In this document: positions 1 through 7,351 of the stretch, in pieces
How the letters are laid out: each line of letters opens with the position of its first letter
Position numbering within the stretch: the stretch's first letter is position 1
From: Podochytrium sp. JEL0797
Lineage: Eukaryota; Chytridiomycota; Chytridiomycetes; Chytridiales; Chytriomycetaceae
Reading direction: 5' to 3'
Length of the DNA stretch: 13,345 bases
Assembly: GCA_027596195.1 (NCBI GenBank)
Contig: JADGJG010000731.1
Coordinates: forward strand, 1 to 13,345
Program-made: the position numbers and the translations under genes
Notes under the pieces: model-generated
What the model was told of the DNA's origin: nothing
The model's input: the letters and a program-made list of their open reading frames with translations, nothing else
Databases searched by the model: none

Positions 1-86
1 GACACGGCTCCAGAGACACCACCGGCGGCAAAGTCCTTGGCGAGCGCCATGTAGAAAGAGTCCTTCTGCTTGGGTTGTCCAGACAT
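1..86 (-). CDS. Mitochondrial ADP/ATP carrier, N-terminal fragment (cut by window edge)
   Basis: The reverse strand reads an ATG at 86-84 followed by 28 complete codons. They begin MSGQPKQKDSFYMALAKDF and continue AAGGVSGAVS. The block KDFxAGGVSGAVS is the hallmark start of the first transmembrane helix of ADP/ATP translocases, a mitochondrial carrier (SLC25) subfamily that exchanges cytosolic ADP for matrix ATP across the inner membrane. The rest of the gene, including the PX[DE]XX[KR] signatures and RRRMMM motif, lies outside the window. The very short N-terminal tail before the first helix is usual for the family. A TATAAA lies about 100 bases upstream. The assignment rests on fewer than 30 residues, but the match is distinctive. 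Confidence 0.88.
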   Translation of the reverse strand, partial: MSGQPKQKDSFYMALAKDFAAGGVSGAV

Positions 87-741
87 GTTTGGTATTGGAG
101 TTTCGTGAAGAAAAAAAGCGCAAAAAACATGCTCGCTTTTTGTCTGTTTCCCATATCGCAAAAATTTCATTGTCTTTGGCAACCCGCTTTATACACACAT
201 GGATCCCTTGCCTTCACCTCCTGCATGTATGAATGCAAACCGAATGGTGAGTATTCGATCAGTTATCATCTGCTCCAAGGTCAAGCATGCTTTCAGGCGC
301 GCTGAGCCGATCAGAGATGAGCAATCGCTCGTATTTTCGGGGTTCGACCCTTACTAAGGCGTTTTTGACGGAGTCGAACCACGCGCATCTGATCATCCGC
401 GGATGGCACCAAGGGGCACTCTCAGCAAAGCACACCCACGCTTGACCGTTTTCGAAAAATTCATTCGATTCCGATCGCGAGGTCATAACAAAAATGATAC
501 CCACCCCATAAAGTTATATCACCCTCAGCCTCCAATCAATCGAAGCGCCTTGGAAGTCGAATACTGAATCCGCAGCCCGCACAAACTGCCGACACCTATT
601 TCATTGTGACCATTCTGGCCTAACGCTTGACCAATTCAAAATTTTGATTGTAAGTTTTTAATTTCCCAAATAAATAAATAAATCGAAAGAAAACAAATAT
701 AAAATACAGCAATTTAATGATAAGAAGGAGGCCATGCATTC
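87..741. other. Intergenic: upstream of ADP/ATP carrier gene and 3' flank of the 742-1892 gene
   Basis: I see no supported gene here. ORFs of 76-81 codons exist on both strands (75-305 + and 259-504 -), but neither has coding-like composition or a recognisable product. The part at 640-720 is A/T rich with a run of TAAATAAATAAAT and is probably the 3' UTR/terminator zone of the reverse-strand gene ending at 742. Two GTTCGA-containing stretches (about 340 + and 375 -) resemble tRNA T-loops but lack matching stems. Confidence 0.5.
188..193 (-). promoter_or_regulatory. Candidate TATA box of the ADP/ATP carrier gene
   Basis: The reverse strand reads TATAAA in the context GTGTATAAAGCGG, 102 bases upstream of the carrier ATG. 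That leaves room for a TSS 25-60 bases downstream and a short 5' UTR. This is seen in sequence only; no TSS data are available. Confidence 0.4.
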
Positions 742-1892
742 TTAGTTCTTCCGCGACATGGACATTCGCTTGTTCTTTTTGTAAAGTTTCAAACGCGGGG
801 CCACGATTTCCGCCAACCTCCCTTCCTTATTCAACGCGTCTCCCATCCACAAGCTCCACAACACACCTACAATCACTTGCAACTGGCTCGAACTGAAATT
901 CATCCACGACATTTTCTCCATGGCAAAGTTGACTGTGGCAAACACGGGGCGCACACCATAGACACCCGTTTTCCCATGATGCATGATTTCTGTGGTGTAG
1001 AACTTGTTTCGAAGAACCGAGGTAGTGGCAACCGTGGTCCATGTGGGGTTGGCGCCAACAGACGACTCGAACTGAAGTTCATGACAAATTGGTTCCTCGG
1101 TAACAACACTTCCCAAGGCCGGGGAGGTGGGCGGAGACGAAAACGCCGAGCTTCCACTGGCATTTGCAGCAGAAGAAGCAGTCGGCGAAGACGGCGACCC
1201 AGGATTTTTGATCGACACCCATCGGAATTTGATTCCGTCAATCTCAAACAGGGCTTCCACTCCAGCAGCACTGGCCGACGGATCAGCCAGATCATGCACC
1301 GTGTAATGGACGGTTCGCCGCGCATCATCGCCTTTGTAGACGAACTTTTGCTTCTTGGGGTGGTCCTCGGGCGAGCCCAGCGGCGGGAGCATGAGACGTG
1401 CCACGAAGGGAAGGTCTGCGAGGCGTAGGTCGTTGACGGTGCAGCCTGCGGTGCTTCCGGGGTAGATGCTTGGGTGGTGTTTGTTAGGATGGGCCTCGTG
1501 ATCCGCAGCTGAAGCAAAGCCCCGCAGCAAAGCAAAACTCACTGGTTGTAGTTGTACTGCTCGTTCAGCAGAAAGTCCTGGAACGAGATGCGGCGGAAGA
1601 AGCCCGTGATGGTCAGCACTGCGGCGGCGATGGGCGACTCGGACTGGGCCACGTTGACAACGCTGGCATCGGCAACGCAGCGTCGGAAGACGAGTTGCTG
1701 TGGCCATTCGCCCTGCGCTGCCGCAAAAGACGGCAGGATGCCCTCGGCGGGCGTTTCGTATGGCGGGGGGAGGTCGTGTGGCATTTGGCGGGTTCTTTGT
1801 GGTCGAGTTTTTTTTTTGTCACTTCTATCCGCCCGGACGAAAATCGAACCTCGCCAGTCGAACCTGCCACGTTCATTCCATTCCAAACTCAT
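742..1892 (-). CDS. Hypothetical protein, two exons, N-terminal PPPY motif
   Basis: I do not recognise this protein. Exon 1 is 1892-1543 and ends ...FRRISFQDFLLNEQYNYN at a strong donor CA|GTGAGT, followed in frame by a TGA. The intron contains a CTAAC branch-like site. Exon 2 runs to a TAA at 744-742. Phase demands a one-base carry-over. This fits an AAG|C acceptor with exon 2 starting at 1453 (353 aa) or 1468 (358 aa). The prettier GCAG acceptor (exon start 1445) would be out of frame. Residues just after a second in-frame ATG (1784) give DLPPPYETP, a PPxY WW-domain ligand. Exon 2 has a Ser/Pro/Ala-rich stretch around 1110-1210 between two better structured halves, and a basic tail (KKNKRMSMSRKN). 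A TATA-like ATAAAAA only 16 bases before the first ATG favours the start at 1784. The architecture suggests a folded cytosolic protein with a low-complexity insert; its function is unknown. Confidence 0.6.
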
Positions 1893-1907
1893 TTTGCCTT
1901 CCTCCCC

Positions 1908-1914
1908 TTTTTAT
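1908..1914 (-). promoter_or_regulatory. Candidate TATA element for the 742-1892 gene
   Basis: The reverse strand reads ACATAAAAAGGGG. The element lies 16 bases before the first ATG (1892) and about 125 before the second in-frame ATG (1784). If it is used, transcription would start near or after 1892-1880 and the shorter protein would be made. Confidence 0.25.
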
Positions 1915-1943
1915 GTTCTCCTAATAATAGCAAATCAAAAGTT

Positions 1944-1966
1944 CTCAGAGTTGCACTCAGAGTTGC
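1944..1966. repeat. Direct repeat, CTCAGAGTTGC x2, in the promoter region
   Basis: Two perfect 11-base copies (1944-1954 and 1956-1966) are separated by one base, about 50-75 bases upstream of the first ATG of the 742-1892 gene. It could be a tandem factor-binding site or a simple local duplication. Confidence 0.5.
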
Positions 1967-2173
1967 TCTCCTTCGCAAAAACGCCCAGTTTCCCAATTAT
2001 TTTTGTTAATTTCTCGCGCTTGTACAATTGTGTTGGTTATGCATGAGGATGCTGTGCCGAGGCTGCGGCCCCAACCGTCGCCGGGGTGCCAACTGTTGGA
2101 TACGAATTGATATTCGAGAGGCCCCTTTTAATCAAGAAAGGAAAAGCTAGCAAGAGAGAGAGAAGAGAAGAAA

Positions 2174-2650
2174 TCAGTATGCTTGTGGACACTTTCACTT
2201 CTTTTTCTCGCGCAAGTCTTTGCAGATGTAGCAGAGGTATAACCGCAATCAGGCACCGCCCAGGACCCAATCACTTGGAATTTACCTTCTGCCAGAGGGA
2301 ATGGATACGCAAGGAGTATTGAAAATGGGATATACGATGATTGCGGCTTGGACGAGCCAATAATATGCCATGAGTGCGAACAGTTGAAAAGGTGTGACGA
2401 CGACAGCAACAACGGGTTCTGGGAGGCTTGTTGATTCTCCTTCGTATTGGCCTGGCAATTCACTGGAAGCTGCATTGGTTTCGTCCTCTGCGGGAACCCA
2501 AATTGGCAGGGCAAGGTAGGAGGCTTTCAAGAGAAAGGTTCCGTGTGCGCGCAGCAAAAACAGCAGCCACCATGACTTTGTGTCAGCCACAAGAGCGTCT
2601 TTGGATATTGACTTGATTGGAGAAATTCGATTTCTTCTCTGGCTTTGGGG
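2174..2650 (-). pseudogene. Decayed copy 1 of the coiled-coil/three-TM family (C-terminal membrane half only)
   Basis: The reverse strand from about 2640 to 2282 encodes ...HGTFLLKASYLALPIWVP, then SSELPGQYEGESTSLPEP and AYYWLVQAAIIVYPI. This is closely similar to the membrane part of the copy at 8944-10033 (VELPSE, STSLPEP, TYWIIQAAIIVWPI). After YPI the frame breaks: TACCAATACTCC in copy 3 is matched here by a version one base shorter, and the ORF then ends in SIPSGRR. DNA similarity continues past the break through CTCTGGCAGAA, GGGTCCTGGGCGGTGCC (the WVLGGA motif) and GACTTGCG, with further small deletions, up to the position of the family stop near 2174. No coiled-coil exon can be found upstream. 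The 3' flank shares a pyrimidine-rich tract and a TTTCTTGATTAAAA element with copy 2. A real, much shortened 102-codon gene from a non-ATG start is less likely. Confidence 0.75.
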
Positions 2651-3103
2651 TCCGATTTTCCTGGGGTTGACTCCAGGTTTTCTTCAAAATCTTAGTTTTT
2701 ATGTCAGCCCCAATCGGCCCCACAAAGCGATCCATGATTAATGAGCTACTTGGCAACTATTTCAACGCTCTGCATGCATTCAGAATCTCGCCGTTGCATT
2801 GCGCCCCGATGCTTCCGGCTGCTGCACACACAAGGCCTTTGAGCAGATGCCGATCCCACTGCCGCATGGCCATGCTGGCGCAGCTCGTGCCAGATTGCGC
2901 GTGCCACCAAGTTCAAGGGAGAAAGAAGTGAGTTAAGAAAAAGAGCACCGATCCTGAAATGCACCAGATCCTTCACGTGCCGCATTAATCTCATTCCATG
3001 GGTTCCATTATAAAAAGAAAAAAGCATTGAGAGTGTTCAGAATTTTTTATTTTTTATCAAGAAAGCGTGATAAAAGAAACACAGAGAATGGAAAGAAAAT
3101 CCC
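2651..3103. other. Intergenic stretch between family copies 1 and 2; one small ORF
   Basis: The 3' UTR of copy 2 lies at about 3030-3103; its reverse strand reads CTTTCTTGATAAAAAATAAA, a plausible polyadenylation element. A reverse-strand ATG ORF of 93 codons (3027-2746) starts MLFSFYNGTHGMRLMRHVKD. It has no recognisable domain and no resemblance to the coiled-coil exon of copy 2, although it occupies the place where that exon of copy 1 would be expected. I regard it as probably not a gene. Confidence 0.4.
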
Positions 3104-4065
3104 TCACTCTGAAGGACGCTTCAACTTGTTCCTCGCTTGGAAGTCCTTCCAGAAGGAGTAGAGCAATAGCCACAAGCATGCACCACCCAGAACCCAGTCA
3201 GTTGCTCTGAATGCAAGTTTCTGCCAGAGGTACTGGACATGCAGGCAATACCAGTAAATGGGGTACAAGATGGAAGCGGTGTATATGATTACGTATGTTG
3301 AAATCGGTAACAGTTTAAACATATTTAGGATTGTAACAAGGAGTTTGCATTCTTCGGATTCTTCTGCTGTGGGAACATAAACTGGCAGGGCAAGGTACAG
3401 CACTTCTAGGAACATGGAAAACACCACCAGCTTGAGAAGAATTACTTTGATCAAGGAAAAAAAGGAGTTTGATGGGAGATCGTATCTTTGCTTTGCTGCC
3501 TTGTATCTGATGAGTTGAGTGTTTGAATTGTATCTGATTAGTTGAGTGTTTGAATTGTATCTGATGAGTTGAGTGTTTGAAGGAGTCAGCACAGATTCAG
3601 TATATTCGAGCTCTGATGCCAGTGTTTCCATTGAGTCCAGCTCTGATGCTATAGAGTTGTCAGGGTAACTGTTTCCGGTGGTGGAACTAAGTGTGTTGAA
3701 TTTGTTCTGTTCCGCTTCATGAATATCGCGTTTTGAACTCCTTTGTCCCAATTAGAAATGGCACTCACAAAATCAAGTTCTGCGATGTGAATCTCTGTTG
3801 ATGCCACCTTAATCTCGAGAAGCTGGGTTTGGATCTTATCCTCGAGAATCTTCGCGAGGCCGCTGTACTCTGCGTCAAGCTGTTTTTGTTTTTGCGAGAA
3901 AGATTCTTGCAACGCGATCACTTCCGCTTGCGCCAATTCCAAGTTTTCAACCCCCGTGATAACTTTGTGGCGGGCTCGCTCAATATCCTCGAGGGCCTTG
4001 GAGGATGCTTCCTTGGCGATACGGATTTGGAAGCTGATGTGGTTGAGGGCGGCTTCAAAGGTCAT
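3104..4065 (-). CDS. Intact member (copy 2) of an unrecognised coiled-coil/three-TM protein family
   Basis: I do not recognise this family. Predicted exon 1 (4065-3769, 99 codons, starting MTFEAALNH) ends ...IHIAELDF at a GTGAGT donor. A 62-base phase-0 intron (3768-3707) ends GAACAG. Exon 2 (3706-3104) gives 200 residues, for 299 aa in total. Residues about 15-90 are charged and heptad-like with few Pro/Gly (EDIERARHK, QAEVIALQESFSQKQKQL), suggesting a coiled coil. Residues 143-169 are three 9-residue repeats SNTQLIRY(N/K). Hydrophobic stretches at about 181-212, 222-257 and 268-287 suggest three membrane segments. The last contains ATDWVLGGAC and YSFWKD and is followed by a basic tail. An in-frame ATG at 4128 would add 21 residues but sits 3 bases from a TATATAAA, so 4065 is preferred. 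Without splicing, exon 1 would run on to a stop inside exon 2 and lose the membrane domain. Confidence 0.7.
3501..3581 (-). repeat. In-frame 27-bp tandem triplication
   Basis: There are three consecutive 27-base units (3501-3527, 3528-3554, 3555-3581), identical except for one G/T difference in the middle unit. On the reverse strand each encodes SNTQLIRY plus N or K. The unit length is a multiple of three, so the reading frame of copy 2 is kept. The near identity points to recent expansion. No equivalent array is visible in copies 1 and 3. Confidence 0.95.
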
Positions 4066-4131
4066 TGTGTGGAGATTTTCGTTCAAATTTTCCTGCTCAT
4101 TATTACCCCCCCGAGGCCTTCGAGACATCCC

Positions 4132-4139
4132 TTTATATA
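4132..4139 (-). promoter_or_regulatory. TATA box of family copy 2
   Basis: The reverse strand reads CAAATATATAAAGGG with TATATAAA at 4139-4132. It is 67 bases upstream of the ATG at 4065 but only 3 bases upstream of the in-frame ATG at 4128. Normal TATA-to-TSS spacing of about 25-35 bases would place the mRNA start between them, which decides for the start at 4065. Confidence 0.55.
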
Positions 4140-4422
4140 TTTGTATATTTGAATGAAGCAAAAATAAAAGGTTGTCGCCTTTTCGCCAGCTGATTTCGCT
4201 TCCAATGACCTTGCTGCTCGAATCGAACGAATGCCCTTCTGCAAATCGAGATTTAAATCCCCGTTGCTGGCAAGCAGTCGTCCAAGCTCGCCACCTCTGT
4301 TTCCAACGCGGGAACGCGCTCCGAAAATCTTGAACTTCTTTTACCAATCACGAAAAGGTGAATTATATTTTATCTCCTCGAATTAAAGACTAAAAAATGA
4401 TGAATAAAACAAATAAAACAAA

Positions 4423-4877
4423 TCAGTATGACGTGCATGGGGGGAACTGGTCCGGAAGCGCGGCGAGCAGCGCCAACATGAGGTCGAAATCTGTTTCGTC
4501 GTCAGACATGTCGGCCCAAGCCACACTTGGCAATTGAGGCTGGGCACTCGTTTTGGTGGTGATAGACGCGTCGGGAACGGATGCTGTAGAGACCCCAGAG
4601 TCGATCACATCCTGTGGCAGAGATTCAGTTTCAGTCTTCTCAGTGGAAAGGACGACTGCCGCTGCACATCAAAAAAAAAATTAATGGACGCGTGAGGATG
4701 GGTTGTTTGAAACTCACAAGATTGGGTTGTACGGTCGTGGCTGGTCGTGCTCTTTGGGGGTAGGCAAGGTGGGCCCGCTTTCATAATGGGTAATTCGTGA
4801 TCACAGATGAGGATTTTGTTCAAGGCCATCCGGAAAGGCGCCATTTTCTTGGGACATTGTGGCGTTCTTTTAGGCAT
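4423..4877 (-). CDS. Hypothetical two-exon protein (132 aa) with acidic/hydrophobic C-terminus
   Basis: Exon 1 is 4877-4718 (MPKRTPQCPKKMAPFRMALNK...) and ends TCT T|GTGAGT, phase 1. The intron is 4717-4662 (56 bases) and ends TTTGATGTGCAG after a T-run. Exon 2 is 4661-4423, starting (T)CG GCA GTC, and joins in frame to ...VIDSGVSTASVPDASI and ends DQFPPCTSY before a TGA. The summed length (399) is divisible by three. A second CAG six bases into exon 2 could give a two-residue-shorter isoform. The N-terminus is basic and Cys/Pro-containing. The C-terminus has a Ser/Thr-rich linker and then MSDDETDFDLMLALLAALPDQ, an acidic, bulky-hydrophobic segment of the kind seen in transcriptional activation domains. 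That comparison is by appearance only. No DNA-binding domain is visible and the function is unknown. Confidence 0.55.
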
Positions 4878-5453
4878 CTGGAGAAGTAGTTCTAATTGTT
4901 TGCTGTGTATGCACAGTTTAGTTTAGGCGGGGAGAGGGGCAGAAAGGAGGGGAAGGAAACCGACGGCGGCAAGAAAACAGACGTGCGATGCGACGTGACG
5001 CGACAGAGGAGGGGGAAGTGAAGTGCGGGCAGTCCGAAAGTGATTGGGAAGGTATTACCTTTGCCCGTTTTGGAGGAAAATCTTTTGAAGATCCGAGACA
5101 AATTTGGGACGCAATCAAAAGCGCGCATCAAGGAAGGGAATTTCCAAAAGCGCTCAAAAAGTGACGTTTAGAAGAGCGGATCATTTTCCGAGAAAGAAAC
5201 ACATAAAGGCCCGCGTTCAAAATCCCCAACCCAACAGCATGTGAGCACCGGAAAGAAATCGGATCCATCAAAGAATTGTGGGGAGAAAACGTATTTTATT
5301 CTATATGTAATTGAAAGGGGGTGGAAAGAGATGAGGAGAAAAGGGGGAGGGGGGTAGTGAGTGAAGAAACCAGGTGCAGTCAATTTGAGTGATATGTCAG
5401 ACCCGAGAGTTCACATTGGCTCACAGGTGGCGTGTTGGGTTTCAGGAGAATGA
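4878..5453. other. Intergenic, purine-rich on the + strand
   Basis: No gene is supported. It contains long G/A-rich runs at about 4920-4980 and 5320-5357, which read as C/T-rich on the reverse strand. The first lies just upstream of the 4423-4877 gene and may belong to its promoter or 5' UTR. The reverse-strand ORFs here (4892-5131, 5168-5383) are Ser/Pro/Phe-rich readings of these tracts, not convincing proteins. Confidence 0.45.
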
Positions 5454-5914
5454 TTTCGGTCGATCGCGAGGTTTGGCCTCCTAACAATCCCCTTCCACCA
5501 TCAAGGTCTGGCCGCCTGCTTCGAGATCAACGAAGAAATGCGCCAGCTTCGGCGGCGCATGCAGTGGCGAAACAAAATCGCAGCAATTGCGCGGACAAAA
5601 CCACTCGATTGAAACATGGGAAAGCGCGTATTCTGAGACTCGAATATTTCGAAGACGGCTGATCCTGAGCAAGCATCCCGTGGCGCTGGGATTTCAAATT
5701 TCAGCAACTCCACGATCAGGATCGAGCAAATGCGCGTAAAAACGAGATGCCAGGGGATGTCGCGTGATCTGGCATACTGCAAGCACGTGATAATTCGTGT
5801 GCCGCGTGCCGGAAATGATTTTGATCGAGTGCGCCGGTCTCTGGTTCGCATCGAGGTATTCCAACCACTAAGCCCAAAACACTGAACACTGGACACTGTG
5901 GCGTTTACCTCCAA
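5454..5914. other. Stretch with coding-like signal on both strands, unresolved
   Basis: On the + strand one frame is open from 5454 to a TGA at 5883-5885, broken only by two TGA codons (5610-5612 and 5634-5636). It contains FEINEEMRQLRRRMQWRNKI before them and QMRVKTRCQGMSRDLAYC, then RVPRAGNDFDRVRRSLVRIE after them. A weak donor CA|GTGGCG near 5562 and an acceptor TTTCAG near 5704 would remove both stops in phase. On the - strand, a 137-codon ORF (5914-5501) from a non-ATG start also avoids rare-looking codons and contains WHLVFTRICSILIVELLKFE. Only one can be real, and either could be an exon of a larger gene or an old pseudogene. I cannot decide between them. Confidence 0.3.
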
Positions 5915-6018
5915 ATGGAAACTTCAGAAATCGCCAATCCAGGACACCAAGAACATCGATGATGGAGAAACGGAACAAAGCATTTGTATTCGTGGATCAT
6001 AAATCATCAAGAATACCG

Positions 6019-6821
6019 CTAAGGCTTTCCGATGCATCCGACCGCATGCCAAATCCTCGAATCCAAAAGCTGGGATGCATAAGGTCTCCGGGCTCGCGTG
6101 ATTGCGATGAAACGTGTCAGAGGCCCAGAGGGTGTCATGAGGTCCACCCTGATGCGCTGACCCGCCTGCTTCAAACCAACAGCTTTGCGCACCCATTCAA
6201 AAAGGGGTTTGAAGGCGTCTGGGGTCGTGTGTCCGGTGATTGAGAACCGGCGGATCAATGACAACCACAATTGGTGACAATCCCTGCCCCACGCGATCCT
6301 CTCCTCCATGAGAGCACTGTACAAGAAGTCTGGTTAGGTTGAGACAGGGTGGGGCGTGATCCAGAGGAGGCGAGAAAATAGTCGGGTGGGCGTGAAAAGC
6401 TACGGAACAGGCGCGGACGCCGCCTTCGACCGCCACCGAAAAGGTGAGGATGAGTGATCCGAAGTCAAGGGCTCCATATCTGCGGTCACGGAACGAACGT
6501 CTGGAGGTTGAAGCGGCCGCACGTTTCCTTGCGATGGGGGCATGGGCACATGGGGGCGTTCTGAAACGTCGCCGTCGACATGAAACTCGTCAATTTCGTT
6601 CCGAAAAAGGCGGAGGACGAACAGCGTCACACGTTGTCGGCCCCTTTCGCACCGGAACCATCAGAAGGCCTGGCGGTGGCGCCTTGGAATCCCACCCTCC
6701 GCGAGAGCGGAGAAAATTCGAGCCACGAGGTATCAGCTGTGATTGTGTGCGCTCCCTCAAGTCCTTTCTCAAGCTGAGGCGCCGTCCACCCCTTCGCGAA
6801 TAGGTTTCGAGACATCGTCAT
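6019..6821 (-). CDS. Predicted three-exon hypothetical protein (207 aa)
   Basis: This is a by-eye gene model. Exon 1, 6821-6653, starts MTMSRNLFAKGWTAPQLEKG and ends TCC G|GTGCGA. Intron 1 (92 bases) ends GACGTTTCAG. Exon 2, 6560-6404, contains PPSQGNVRPLQPPDVR and ends CC|GTAGCT. Intron 2 (87 bases) has CAACCTAACCAG as a branch-like site and ends TTGTACAG. Exon 3, 6316-6019, contains RDCHQLWLSLIRRFS, DAFKPLFEWVRKAVGLK and ends VGCIGKP before a TAG. All phases agree and the total (624) is divisible by three. Exon 3 avoids ATA, CTA and GTA codons, whereas the opposite-strand ORF there (5959-6243) uses them. That is why this strand was preferred. The two donors are weak and no family is recognised. 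Its ATG overlaps the candidate ATG of the divergent gene at 6820. Confidence 0.35.
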
Positions 6822-7351
6822 GACCTCTCGTGGGAAATCCACCGTTGAAATGTCGACTCCACACGCACCGCAACACCCCCCCAAAAATATCGAAGACAAC
6901 ACCGCAAAGCCAGCATCGACTGTTGAACAGCTTTCCCGCGAGAATCATGCTTCACGACTTCAAAACATTCCGACGTTCATCAGTGTCTCGGCGCCAACGA
7001 CAAATGTCGCCTCCCGTGCGAGATTCGTCATCAAAGTCGTGACCATAAGTCGAATCCGTTGGCGCGACATCACCATCCCGTCACCCTGTGGCCATGTGCG
7101 CGACAACAGATATTGTGGCTTTTCACTTCTTGAACCAAGTCGAATGGAATCTGCCGGACAGCAAGGCGACGCGAGTACAAAAGTCGAGGTGAGTCACATA
7201 ATCTCGAAGAATGGGTGGCGAGGACTTTTTGTTGTGTTGGTGTTGGAGATGCGTGTTTTGACCGCGGCGCTTGTCTCTCGGCCCTTCCCTGAACGTATCC
7301 CCTGGTTGGGTTCAGTTGGAGATTGCTGAGATGGCTGTGGATGTTGTTTAG
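6820..7351 (+). CDS. Predicted two-exon hypothetical protein (134 aa)
   Basis: Exon 1, 6820-7188 (MTSRGKSTVEMSTPHAPQHP...), ends AAAGTCGAG|GTGAGT, an excellent donor, phase 0. The intron is 7189-7315 (127 bases) with a CTGAAC branch-like site and a GGTTCAG acceptor. Exon 2, 7316-7351, adds LEIAEMAVDVV and a TAG. Total length is divisible by three. Without splicing, the ORF would read on to 7329 with a different tail. The N-terminal half is polar; the middle (ISVSAPTTNVASRARFVIKV, then RIRWRDITIPSPCGHVRDNRY) looks more structured. An alternative start is the ATG at 6850. I do not recognise it. The splice signals are the main support, so confidence is modest. Confidence 0.4.

Noticed and set aside
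300..420. tRNA-like GGTTCGA boxes on both strands
   Set aside because: No five-base T-stem, no matching acceptor stem and no D-arm could be found at the required distances.
877..1428. 183-codon ORF on the + strand
   Set aside because: Antisense to exon 2 of the 742-1892 gene; Arg-rich runs and no motif.
1552..2046. 164-codon ORF on the + strand
   Set aside because: Antisense to exon 1 of the 742-1892 gene, which has a strong splice donor on the other strand.
5959..6243. 94-codon ATG ORF on the + strand
   Set aside because: It uses ATA, CTA and GTA codons that the overlapping - strand exon avoids, and has no splice partners in phase. Kept only as an alternative to the 6019-6821 model.
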